64,000 bases of DNA from Devosia yakushimensis. Lineage in GTDB: Bacteria > Pseudomonadota > Alphaproteobacteria > Rhizobiales > Devosiaceae. The stretch covers positions 3,038,001-3,102,000 of the forward strand of contig NZ_BSNG01000001.1 in assembly GCF_030159855.1 (NCBI RefSeq), in the 5' to 3' direction. Below are positions 50,223 to 58,113 of this stretch, one piece after another (the first letter of the stretch is position 1; every line of letters starts with the position of its first letter). The position numbers and the translations under genes were made by a program. The notes under the pieces were generated by a model. It ran no database searches and was not told the origin of the DNA. It saw only the letters and a program-made list of their open reading frames with translations.

Positions 50223-51077
50223 TTGGCGCGATTTACGAGTCTGGAAGCGCGGATCGATGCGGCGGCCCATGGCGTGCTGGCGCGGCTACCGCGTGGGCCT
50301 CTGGCCGATGGGGCGGTGGAATTCCTGGTGTTCGGGCTGAAACAGGCCTGGGCGTGCCTGTTTGGCGGGCTGATGCTGGGGATGATCCTGGTCACGCGGC
50401 TGTGGTGGCCCGATATCGGGCTGGCGCGCTATGACGCCTGGTTCCTCGTGGCGCTGTTGATCCAGATCGGCATGCTGGCCTTCCGGCTCGAAACGCTGAG
50501 CGAGGCCAAGGTAATCCTGATTTTCCATGTGGTGGGAACCGGCATGGAATTGTTCAAGACGGCGGCAGGATCGTGGATCTATCCCGAGGAGGCGCTGTTC
50601 CGGATCGGCGGAGTGCCGCTATTTTCGGGCTTCATGTATGCCTGTGTCGGCTCCTATATGGCGCGCATCCAACGGATTTTTGATATCCGGTTTTCCTACT
50701 ACCCGCCCGTCTGGGCGACTGTGTTGCTGGCGCTGGCCATCTATATCAACTTCTTTTCGCACCACTTCATCTTCGATTTCCGCTGGGTGCTGTTCGCCCT
50801 GGTGGGCCTGCTCTATTTCCGCAGTTCCATGCATTACCGGGTATTCCGCTTCCGCCATCGCATGCCCATGCTACTGGCGTTCCTGCTGGTCGCGCTGTTC
50901 ATCTGGATCGGGGAGAATATCGGCACCTGGTCACGGGCCTGGATCTACCCCGACCAGGCCGATGGCTGGTCGCTGGTAAGCCGGAGCAAGCTGGGCTCGT
51001 GGTATCTGCTGATGCTGATCTCGGTGGTGCTGGTGACGCTGGTGCATCCGCCACGGGCTTATCAACAGAATGGGTGA
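50223..51077 (+). CDS. DUF817 family multi-pass membrane protein
   Basis: Integral membrane protein of unknown function, 284 residues with about eight membrane segments. Characteristic DUF817 stretches include EFLVFGLKQAWACLFGG, VVGTGMELFKTAAGSWIYPE, SGFMYACVGSYMARIQRIF and NIGTWSRAWIYPDQ. The start is TTG with GCGGAAGG immediately upstream. It is followed directly by a terminator and the SRP RNA gene. Confidence 0.9.
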   Translation: MARFTSLEARIDAAAHGVLARLPRGPLADGAVEFLVFGLKQAWACLFGGLMLGMILVTRLWWPDIGLARYDAWFLVALLIQIGMLAFRLETLSEAKVILIFHVVGTGMELFKTAAGSWIYPEEALFRIGGVPLFSGFMYACVGSYMARIQRIFDIRFSYYPPVWATVLLALAIYINFFSHHFIFDFRWVLFALVGLLYFRSSMHYRVFRFRHRMPMLLAFLLVALFIWIGENIGTWSRAWIYPDQADGWSLVSRSKLGSWYLLMLISVVLVTLVHPPRAYQQNG

Positions 51078-51102
51078 GGCCTTGCCAAGGCCCCATTTTA
51101 TT
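51078..51102 (+). terminator. Terminator of the DUF817 gene
   Basis: GGCCTT-GCC-AAGGCC followed by CCATTTTATT begins right after the stop codon. The stem is short; its TTGCCA may also be the -35 of the SRP RNA gene. Confidence 0.6.
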
Positions 51103-51114
51103 CGCATATAGCGC

Positions 51115-51212
51115 TCTGGGAGGTTGGCGCGGACGTGTTCCTCGCCAACCGGGTCAGGTCCGGAAGGAAGCAGCCCCAACGAGACCTTCACGGGTCGTTG
51201 CCAGCCTCCTAC
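51115..51212 (+). ncRNA. ffs: Signal recognition particle RNA, small bacterial type (4.5S RNA)
   Basis: The universally conserved core GGTCAGGTCCGGAAGGAAGC AGCC (51152-51175) is exact. The flanks AGGTTGGC (51121-51128) and GCCAGCCT (51200-51207) pair to close the hairpin. Length is about 98 bases. A possible promoter is TTGCCA (51082) with CATATA (51105). It lies directly upstream of dnaX, the usual alphaproteobacterial position. Ends are approximate. Confidence 0.95.
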
Positions 51213-51336
51213 TTCGTTTCTTGTGGCGTTTCCAAAAAGCCGGGCCGCTAGCCACTTTTGCTGGAAACGCTCCATGCCTATGATGGGTGGATGACCCAAG
51301 GCAGATTCCTCACGACGCAGCGCATGGAAGGGCTGG

Positions 51337-53109
51337 ATGGCTGACGCTCCGACATCGCCCTATCTCGTGCTCGCCCGCAAATATCGCCCGCGCGACTTCA
51401 CCACCCTGGTCGGCCAGGACGCCATGGTGCAGACGCTGGGCAATGCCTTTGCGCAAAACCGCATCCACCATGCCTTTATCCTGACCGGCGTGCGCGGCGT
51501 GGGCAAGACCACGACGGCGCGCATCCTGGCGCGGGCGTTCAATTATGAAGATGCCAGCGGCCCCCATCCCACGCTCGATCTAAGCGTCGAAGGCGAGCAT
51601 TGCCGCGCCATTATCGAGGGGCGGCATGTCGACGTCATCGAGATGGACGCGGCCAGCAATACCGGCATCAACGATATCCGCGAAATCATCGACTCGGTGA
51701 AATATGCGCCGGCCTCGGCACCCTACAAGGTCTATGTGATCGACGAGGTGCATATGCTCTCCACAGCCGCCTTTAACGGGCTGCTGAAGACGCTGGAAGA
51801 GCCGCCGCCCTATGTGAAGTTCATCTTCGCCACTACCGAAATCCGCAAGGTGCCGGTGACGATTTTGAGCCGCTGCCAGCGGTTCGATCTCAGGCGGATC
51901 ACGCCCGAGATCATGACGGGGTACCTGGAATCCATCCTGGCGCAGGAGGGCATCAGCTTTGAGCCCGAGGCGCTGGCGATGATCGTGCGGGCGGGCGAAG
52001 GCTCGGCGCGCGATAACCTCTCTTTGCTCGACCAGGCGATTGCTCATGGCAACGGGACGGTGAGCGCGGCCACGGTCAAGGCCATGCTGGGGCTGGGCGA
52101 CCGGGCGCGCATTATCGATCTGTTCGAGCAATTGCTGGGCGGGCGTATCGGCGAGGCGATCGATACGATGCGCGCGCTTTACGACATGGGCGCTGATCCG
52201 CAAACGCTGATTGCCGACCTCTGCGACTTCACCCATCTGGTCACCCGCATCAAGGTGGTACCGGCGGCCGCCGACGATGTGTCGCTGACACCGGACGAGC
52301 GAGTGCGCGGCGCCGAATTTGCCGGCAAGCTTTCGATGCGCGCGCTGACGCGAGCCTGGCAGATCCTGTTCAAGGGACATGACGAGGTGGCGCGGGCCAA
52401 TAATGGCCTGCAGGCCGCCGAAATGGCGCTGATCCGGCTGGCTTATGCTGCCGACCTGCCGAGCCCCGACGACCTGATCGCCAAGCTCAGCAACCAGCCG
52501 GCGCCAGCCCCTGCCCTGCCGCAAGGCAATGGGATGATGCCGCGCGGCCCCTCGGGTGGCGGGCCATCGGCACTGCGGGTCGAGGCGCCGCAATTGGTGC
52601 GCACGGAAGCCATCGCACCACAGACCCAGCCGCAGGCAATGCTGCAGCCGCAGGTGGCCCCCCAGCCATTGGTGCAGCCGGCGCTGGCGAATGTCGGCAG
52701 CTACAAGGACCTCATAGCCCTGGCCGGCGCCAAGCGCGACATTATCGTGCGCATGGCGCTGGAAGGCTCGATGCGGCCGATTTCGTTCGAGCAGGGACGG
52801 ATCGAGGTGGCGCTGGCCGATGGGGCCGATCCCGGCATCATCGCGACGCTTTCGGCGCGGCTGCAGGCCTGGACCGGCGAGCGCTGGCTGATCACCGTTT
52901 CGAGCAAGCCGCCCGAAGGGCTGACCATCAAGCAGGAACAGGCCAAGCGGGTGGAGGCGGCGCATGCCGCGGCCCATGACGATCCGCTGGTGCAGGCAAT
53001 TCTCGAAACATTTCCCGGGGCCAAGGTGGTTAATGTCAAGCTGCGCGAAGACGCGCTTGCGGCGACGCCCGACCTGCCCCCGCCCCCACCTGAAGAGGAC
53101 GACGAATGA
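51337..53109 (+). CDS. dnaX: DNA polymerase III subunits gamma and tau
   Basis: Clamp-loader ATPase of the replisome, 590 residues. The AAA+ domain has Walker A GVRGVGKTT at 51-59, VIDEVHMLS (Walker B) and the sensor segment FIFATTEIRKVPVTILSRCQRF. The Cys4 zinc module found in E. coli DnaX is absent: the region between NYEDASGPHP and GEHCRAIIEG holds one cysteine, as in related alphaproteobacteria. A Pro/Gln-rich linker (about 390-450) leads to the tau C-terminal domain. The stop overlaps the ybaB start by four bases (ATGA). Confidence 0.95.
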   Translation: MADAPTSPYLVLARKYRPRDFTTLVGQDAMVQTLGNAFAQNRIHHAFILTGVRGVGKTTTARILARAFNYEDASGPHPTLDLSVEGEHCRAIIEGRHVDVIEMDAASNTGINDIREIIDSVKYAPASAPYKVYVIDEVHMLSTAAFNGLLKTLEEPPPYVKFIFATTEIRKVPVTILSRCQRFDLRRITPEIMTGYLESILAQEGISFEPEALAMIVRAGEGSARDNLSLLDQAIAHGNGTVSAATVKAMLGLGDRARIIDLFEQLLGGRIGEAIDTMRALYDMGADPQTLIADLCDFTHLVTRIKVVPAAADDVSLTPDERVRGAEFAGKLSMRALTRAWQILFKGHDEVARANNGLQAAEMALIRLAYAADLPSPDDLIAKLSNQPAPAPALPQGNGMMPRGPSGGGPSALRVEAPQLVRTEAIAPQTQPQAMLQPQVAPQPLVQPALANVGSYKDLIALAGAKRDIIVRMALEGSMRPISFEQGRIEVALADGADPGIIATLSARLQAWTGERWLITVSSKPPEGLTIKQEQAKRVEAAHAAAHDDPLVQAILETFPGAKVVNVKLREDALAATPDLPPPPPEEDDE

Positions 53110-53429
53110 AAGACATCATGGGCATGATGAAGGCCGCCAGCGAGATGAAAGGCAAGATGGAGGCCATGCAGGCCGAGCTTGCCGAGCTCGTCGTCGAAGG
53201 CCGCTCGGGCGGCGGGCTGGTCGTGGTCTCGCTATCGGGCAAGGGTGAGCTCAAGGGCCTCAAGATCGATCCGAGCCTGTTCAAGGAGGACGATGTCGAG
53301 GTGCTCGAGGACCTGATCGTGGCGGCGCATAACGACGCCAAGGCCAAGAGCGAAGCGGAAATGCAGAAGAAGATGTCCGAGGTGACGGCAGGGCTGCCGA
53401 TTCCGCCGGGGATGAAGTTTCCGTTTTAG
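53106..53429 (+). CDS. YbaB/EbfC nucleoid-associated protein
   Basis: Small DNA-binding dimer, 107 residues, normal for the family. It begins MKDIMGMMKAASEMKGKMEA and has the central VVVSLSGKGELKGLKIDPSL and the Pro-rich GLPIPPGMKFPF end. Four-base overlap with dnaX indicates translational coupling. recR follows after an inserted repeat element. Confidence 0.95.
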   Translation: MKDIMGMMKAASEMKGKMEAMQAELAELVVEGRSGGGLVVVSLSGKGELKGLKIDPSLFKEDDVEVLEDLIVAAHNDAKAKSEAEMQKKMSEVTAGLPIPPGMKFPF

Positions 53430-53434
53430 GTTTT

Positions 53435-53581
53435 CCTTCTCCCTTTGCGGGAGAAGGTGGCGCGCAGCGCCGGATGAGGGGTTGCGTCCACAAGCATTCA
53501 AGCATGGGTGGGCGCAGTACCTCTCACCCTGAAATTCTGCTGAACGCAGAATTTCTGTCCCTCTCCCACAAGGGGCGAGGG
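53435..53581. repeat. Multi-hairpin intergenic repeat, family E (copy 1, ybaB-recR)
   Basis: Successive hairpins are CCTTCTCCC/GGGAGAAGG, GGCGC-GCA-GCGCC, GAAATTCTGC-TGAAC-GCAGAATTTC and CCCTC...GAGGG. The second copy (57942-58098) keeps each hairpin with different but complementary stems. Interposed between ybaB and recR, it ends 28 bases before the recR start. Confidence 0.8.
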
Positions 53582-53609
53582 AAGTACGCTCAGTGGTGAC
53601 AAAAAAAAA

Positions 53610-54206
53610 ATGGCCTCCGGCGGACCTGAGATTGAACAATTGATCCAGTTGCTGGCGCGGTTGCCGGGGCTGGGGCCGCGGTCGGCGCGGCGGGCGGTGT
53701 TGCAGCTGGTCAAGAAGAAAGAGCAGCTGATGATCCCGCTTTCGGCCGCGCTCGACCGGGCGGTGGAAGCGGTGCGTAGCTGCGAGGTTTGCGGCAATAT
53801 CGATACGATGAGCCCCTGCTCGATCTGCGCCGATCCGCGCCGCAATGACAGTGGCATGCTGATCGTGGTGGAGGATGTGGCCGACCTCTGGGCGCTGGAG
53901 CGCGCGGGCGTGGGCGCGGTCAAATATCACGTGCTGGGCGGGGTATTGTCGCCGCTCGACGGGGTGGGTCCGGAGGACATCTCGATCGAGGCGCTGCTGG
54001 GGCGGGCGCATGAATTCCGCGAGATCGTATTGGCCGTCAATGCCACAGTCGAGGGGCAGACCACGGCCCATTACATTACCGATAGGCTGGCTGGATCGGG
54101 CGCCAAGGTAACGCGCCTCGCCCATGGCGTGCCGGTGGGCGGGGAGCTCGATTATCTCGATGAAGGCACGTTGAGCCAGGCGCTCCGGGCGCGGACTGAG
54201 ATCTAG
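53610..54206 (+). CDS. recR: Recombination protein RecR
   Basis: Zinc-binding recombination mediator of the RecFOR pathway, 198 residues. It has the N-terminal HhH (LPGLGPRSARRAVLQLVKKK), the zinc-finger cysteines (CEVCGNI...CSIC), a Toprim domain with LIVVEDVADLWALE and GQTTAHYI, and the end VTRLAHGVPVGGELDYLDEG. The ATG is directly preceded by ten A residues with no Shine-Dalgarno sequence in the usual window; upstream lies the family E repeat. Confidence 0.95.
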   Translation: MASGGPEIEQLIQLLARLPGLGPRSARRAVLQLVKKKEQLMIPLSAALDRAVEAVRSCEVCGNIDTMSPCSICADPRRNDSGMLIVVEDVADLWALERAGVGAVKYHVLGGVLSPLDGVGPEDISIEALLGRAHEFREIVLAVNATVEGQTTAHYITDRLAGSGAKVTRLAHGVPVGGELDYLDEGTLSQALRARTEI

Positions 54207-54268
54207 AGCAAAGGGCCGGCTCGACCATCGCCGCTTCGAGAGGCTGAGCCCAATATTGTGGCTCCCGT

Positions 54269-54324
54269 CACCCCCTCCCGGCCTTCCCCATCAAGGGGGA
54301 GGTGCTGGTGCAGTGGGTGGGGTG
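54269..54324. repeat. Intergenic GC inverted repeat, family D
   Basis: CACCCCCTCCCGGCCTTCCCC and GGGGGAGGTGCTGG with GTGGGTGGGGTG flank a short hairpin between convergent recR and the dienelactone-hydrolase-family gene. Confidence 0.5.
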
Positions 54325-54344
54325 AGTTGGAGGCTGCACCCCTT

Positions 54345-55235
54345 TTAGGCCAAAGCCTCCTTGAACAGCCCAATCGTCCGCGACCAGGCCAGGTCGGCGG
54401 CGGCTTTGTCGTAGCGGGCGGCGCTGGTTTCGTTGTTGAAGGCGTGGTTGACGCCGTCATAGACGAAGAGTTCGTAGTCGGTGCCCGCGGCCTTGAGGGC
54501 TTCCTCATAGGCCGGGATGCCTGCATTGATGCGGTCGTCGAGCCCGGCATAATGCAGGAGCAACCGCGCCTTGATCTTGGGCACATCGGCCGCAGCCGGC
54601 TGGCCGCCATAATAGGCGACGCCGGCGGCGAGATCGGGCGAGGCGACGGCGAGCGCATTGACGGTGCCGCCGCCCCAGCAGAAGCCCATGGCGCCCACCT
54701 TGCCATTCGCGCCGTCCAGGGTCTTGAGATAGGCAATAGTGGCGACACCATCGGCGGCGACCGCTGCGGGATCGAGATTGCCGAAAAGGGCGCGGGCGTC
54801 GTCCTCATTGGCCGGCGTGCCGCCCTGATCGGACAGATAGTCGGGGGCCAGCGCGATGAACCCTTCCAGAGCCACACGGCGCGTCACATCCTTGATGTGG
54901 GGGTTAAGACCGCGGTTTTCGTGGATGACGATGACGGCGCCGAAGGGACCGCCCTCCTTGGGGCGGGCCAGATAGCCCTTCATCTCGCCATCGGCGCCGG
55001 CATAGGTGATGTCGGAAATGGTGAGACGATCGTCGGTTTCGGCGGTGAGGCCCTGCGCCTGGGCATTGGACGCCATGAGGCCGGCGGCGGCAGTAGCGGC
55101 GGCCATAGAGCCGGCCAGCTTGGCCAGATTGTCCATGAACTTGCGGCGGTCGAGGGAGAGATGGGTATAGTCATCGAACAGCGCGATCATTTCCTGGGTG
55201 ATCTGGGGCTGCTCGGCGGGGTCGCGATCGGTCAT
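54345..55235 (-). CDS. Dienelactone hydrolase-family protein
   Basis: Predicted alpha/beta hydrolase, 296 residues. About 75 N-terminal residues (with HLSLDRRKFMDNLAKLAGSM and an Ala-rich hydrophobic stretch) look like a twin-arginine-type or membrane-export leader (DRRKFM). The DLH core follows: VIHENRGLNPHIKDVTRR, FCWGGGTVNALA with the nucleophile Cys in GFCWGG, Asp in YAGLDDRINAG and His in VNHAFNNET. The start at 55235 has AGGAGGAGG upstream. Related proteins are annotated as carboxymethylenebutenolidase; the true substrate is unknown. Confidence 0.9.
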   Translation of the reverse strand: MTDRDPAEQPQITQEMIALFDDYTHLSLDRRKFMDNLAKLAGSMAAATAAAGLMASNAQAQGLTAETDDRLTISDITYAGADGEMKGYLARPKEGGPFGAVIVIHENRGLNPHIKDVTRRVALEGFIALAPDYLSDQGGTPANEDDARALFGNLDPAAVAADGVATIAYLKTLDGANGKVGAMGFCWGGGTVNALAVASPDLAAGVAYYGGQPAAADVPKIKARLLLHYAGLDDRINAGIPAYEEALKAAGTDYELFVYDGVNHAFNNETSAARYDKAAADLAWSRTIGLFKEALA

Positions 55236-55326
55236 GCTATCCTCCTCCTGTTTGCCGAGGCAGGATAGAGCCGCGCGATGGTTACGGGCATGACCATCGC
55301 GCAATTGTTACAGGCCGCCGCAGCGG

Positions 55327-55815
55327 TCAGTGCAGATCCTTTTCCGGATGGAATTCGTCGCTGCCATCCCAGGGGTTCTCCTCTACAGGGCCGACATCGT
55401 CGTCCTCGAAGAATCCCTCCTCATCATCACCTTCGATCGCATGGCGGGCATCTTCGTCATCAGGTGAGAGCATGTCGAGCCGGTCGTCGCGATCGAGCGG
55501 GGCATCCAGGTCGGCATAGTCGCTGGTGTCGTCGGCATTGGCGATGGTCGCGCTCAATTCGTCGATGGCGCGATCGAGTTCGTCCAGCATGGCCGCCGGG
55601 TCCTGATCGCCCCAATCACCGCTCTCGCGAATGGCGGCCTCGTCGCGCATTTCGCGCAAGCGGGCCAGGCGCTCCATGGCGGGGCGATCGTCGCCATAAA
55701 GCAAATCCTCGATTTCACTCTGGCTATAGGGCTGGGCAATGCCCGGCTGGTCGGCGTTATCGAAATTGGTTTCCTGCGGCACCATGGTGCCGTGATGGTC
55801 ATGATGCTGAGCCAT
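55327..55815 (-). CDS. Acidic hypothetical protein (162 aa)
   Basis: No family recognised. A His-rich start (MAQHHDHHGTM) is followed by a helical, charged middle (SEIEDLLYGDDRPAMERLAR, LDELDRAIDELS) and a very acidic C-terminal half (DRLDMLSPDDEDARHAIEGD then EGFFEDDDVG). There is no signal peptide or membrane segment. The GGGAG site ahead of the start supports translation. It stands 67 bases after the rmuC stop on the same strand as rmuC and could be part of that transcript. Confidence 0.7.
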   Translation of the reverse strand: MAQHHDHHGTMVPQETNFDNADQPGIAQPYSQSEIEDLLYGDDRPAMERLARLREMRDEAAIRESGDWGDQDPAAMLDELDRAIDELSATIANADDTSDYADLDAPLDRDDRLDMLSPDDEDARHAIEGDDEEGFFEDDDVGPVEENPWDGSDEFHPEKDLH

Positions 55816-55882
55816 TGTCGTCTCCCATGTTGATCAGCTGCGTGGCTGTACAACGCGGGAAGTGGCGAGAGGTTCGATCGGC

Positions 55883-57295
55883 TCAGGAGAGGTCGCCGGG
55901 CTCCTCGCCCACCAGCCGCAGGACCCGCACATCTTCAGCGCCGCCATCCCAGCCGGCGGGGAGTTGCTTACTGGATTTCGCGCCCAGTTCGCGCAGCATT
56001 TCGACCTGGCGCACAACGCTGCCCTTGCCAGACAATTGCCCCTTGGCATCGGCAAAGCTTTGCTGGGCGCGGTCGATATGGGTGCCCATCTTGTCCATGG
56101 TGGCAAGGAACCCCACGACCTTGTCGTAGAGCGAACCGGCGCGCGAGGCGATTTCCTCGGCATTCTGGTGGCGCTTTTCGATATCCCAGACATTGCGCAC
56201 GGTGCGCAGCACGGTCATCAGCGTGGTCGGCGTCGTCAGCATGACACCACACCTCATGCCCTCTTCGACCAGGCCCGGTTCCTTTTGCAACGCGGCTGCG
56301 AGGGCCGATTCGATGGGCACGAACATCATCACGAAGTCCATCTTGCTGCCGGCGTGCCGCTGATAGGTCTTGTCGCCCAGCGTGCGGATATGGCCGCGGA
56401 TGGAGGCGATATGGGCCTGCAAATGCTGTTGGCGGGTGTCGTCCTCGCTTGAGGTATAGGCCTCGAAGGCGGTGAGCGAGACCTTGGAATCGATGACCAA
56501 CCGGTCATTATTGGGCATCAGCACCTCAACATCGGTGCGCACGCGCGAACCGTCCTCGCCGGTATGGCTCTGCTGGGTGACGAATTGCTCGCCCTCGCGC
56601 AGGCCCGAGCGTTCGAGGATGGTGGAGAGGATCATCTCGCCCCAGGCGCCCTGCGACTGTGAATTACCCTTGAGGGCGCGAGTGAGGTTGTTCGCCTCGG
56701 TAGTGATCTGGATGTTGCTTTCGTAGAGCGCGCGGATCTGCTCGCCCATGGCGGAGCGATCCTTGATCATATTGTTCTGGAACTCGACGATCTTCTCGTT
56801 GAGCGGCTTGAGCAGCACATCAACCTGCTCGCGGTTCTGCCTGGTAAAGGTCTCGCTATGGCTCTTGAGCACGTCTCCGGCGATGGATTTGAACTCGTCG
56901 GTCATCTGCTGGCGGGCATCGAGGAAACGCGCCAAATTGGCCTCAGCCTGCTTGGTCTGTTCGGCCATGCGGGCGCGGAGGGCCGAAACTTCGGTCAGGA
57001 GGTCGGCGGTTTTCTCGCGCTCCCTGTCGAGCTGGTCGACACCCCGCTCGCGCTCGACACGCACCTGATGATCAAGCGCCTGGATGCGCGCGTCGCGGTC
57101 GGCGAGCTGTTCGAGAAAACTGGTGCGCAATTGTTCGGCCGCCAATTGGCCGGCTGCTTCGGCCCGCCGGGTGCTGGCGCGCATGGCGGCCAGTAACAGG
57201 CCGACAATCAGCAGCGCCAGCACCGCGCCAGCGCCGATGGCGGCCTGCGCGACCGTGACAGGCACCTCACCGATGGTGAAAAGCAGAGTATCCAT
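55883..57295 (-). CDS. rmuC: DNA recombination protein RmuC
   Basis: Membrane-anchored nuclease-fold protein that limits DNA inversions and helps genome maintenance; 470 residues. It has one N-terminal membrane segment (about 12-38), a long coiled coil (about 40-190) and the RmuC domain with SQGAWGEMILSTILERSGL, RTDVEVLMPNNDRLVIDSKV (catalytic region), DFVMMFVPIESAL and the MTVLRTVRNVWDIEKRHQNA segment. A LexA-type box lies 26 bases upstream of the start, pointing to SOS control. It is divergent from def. Confidence 0.93.
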   Translation of the reverse strand: MDTLLFTIGEVPVTVAQAAIGAGAVLALLIVGLLLAAMRASTRRAEAAGQLAAEQLRTSFLEQLADRDARIQALDHQVRVERERGVDQLDREREKTADLLTEVSALRARMAEQTKQAEANLARFLDARQQMTDEFKSIAGDVLKSHSETFTRQNREQVDVLLKPLNEKIVEFQNNMIKDRSAMGEQIRALYESNIQITTEANNLTRALKGNSQSQGAWGEMILSTILERSGLREGEQFVTQQSHTGEDGSRVRTDVEVLMPNNDRLVIDSKVSLTAFEAYTSSEDDTRQQHLQAHIASIRGHIRTLGDKTYQRHAGSKMDFVMMFVPIESALAAALQKEPGLVEEGMRCGVMLTTPTTLMTVLRTVRNVWDIEKRHQNAEEIASRAGSLYDKVVGFLATMDKMGTHIDRAQQSFADAKGQLSGKGSVVRQVEMLRELGAKSSKQLPAGWDGGAEDVRVLRLVGEEPGDLS

Positions 57296-57320
57296 CCAAA
57301 TCTTTTAAGCCGATTCGTTC

Positions 57321-57335
57321 GTTCGCGAAATGTTC
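57321..57335 (-). promoter_or_regulatory. LexA (SOS) box upstream of rmuC
   Basis: GTTC-GCGAAAT-GTTC (reverse complement GAAC-ATTTCGC-GAAC) matches the alphaproteobacterial LexA box GTTC-N7-GTTC exactly. It lies 26-40 bases upstream of the rmuC ATG and 85 bases from def on the other strand. Position suits repression of rmuC. Confidence 0.65.
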
Positions 57336-57419
57336 TAGACGCAGCCGGTCCCCAGAGTTGACCCAGGGGCGGAAAATACCATATCGAAGGCAATTCCTGT
57401 TTCGCTGGACGTTTCACCC

Positions 57420-57935
57420 ATGGCTATCCGCCCGATCCTTGTCATTCCCGATGCGCGCCTGCGCGCCGTTGCCGACCCCATTATCGAGGTCGATGACGAG
57501 ATCAAGACGCTGGCCAAGGACATGCTGGAAACCATGTATGACGCGCCCGGCATCGGGCTGGCCGCGCCCCAGATCGGGGTGATGAAGCGCATAGTGGTGA
57601 TGGATCTGGCGGGCGAAGGGGAAGAGCCGGCGCCGATGGTGCTGATTAATCCCGAAATCACCAAGTTCGGCGAGGAAATGCAGGTGACCGAGGAAGGGTG
57701 CCTGTCCATTCCCGAGCTGTTCTACGAGGTGGAACGGCCGAGCACGGTTACGGTCAAATATACCGATCTGGATGGCAAGGACGTCACCAAGGACGCCGAT
57801 GGCAAGCTGGCCGTCTGCATCCAGCACGAGCTCGATCACCTCGATGGCGTGCTTTACATCGATTATCTCAGCCGGCTGAAGCGCGACCGGGTGATCAAGA
57901 AATTTGACAAGGCGGCCAAGCGAGCGGCTGGCTGA
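57420..57935 (+). CDS. def: Peptide deformylase
   Basis: Removes the formyl group from nascent proteins; 171 residues, type I length. Metal and catalytic motifs are intact: GIGLAAPQ at 44-51, EGCLSIP with Cys94, and HELDH at 136-140 (catalytic Glu137). It is first of def-fmt-truA, although a repeat element separates it from fmt. Confidence 0.96.
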   Translation: MAIRPILVIPDARLRAVADPIIEVDDEIKTLAKDMLETMYDAPGIGLAAPQIGVMKRIVVMDLAGEGEEPAPMVLINPEITKFGEEMQVTEEGCLSIPELFYEVERPSTVTVKYTDLDGKDVTKDADGKLAVCIQHELDHLDGVLYIDYLSRLKRDRVIKKFDKAAKRAAG

Positions 57936-57941
57936 TTTTGC

Positions 57942-58098
57942 CTTCTCCTTCCCCCTTGCGGGAGAAGGAGACTCGCGTAGCGAGACGGATGAGGGGTCGG
58001 CGATCTCTCCAATGCGCTGCGTTTGCGGCAGCAAATCCTCACCCTGATATTTCTGCTGAACGCAGAAATATCGTCCCTCTCCCACAAGGGGCGAGGGG
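57942..58098. repeat. Multi-hairpin intergenic repeat, family E (copy 2, def-fmt)
   Basis: Hairpins are CCTTCTCC.../GGGAGAAGG, CTCGC-GTA-GCGAG, GATATTTCTGC-TGAAC-GCAGAAATATC and CCCTC...GAGGG. Compared with copy 1, loop sequences and order are kept while the stems change in compensating fashion. It lies inside the def-fmt unit. Confidence 0.8.
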
Positions 58099-58113
58099 AA
58101 GAAGGAGCCTCAT

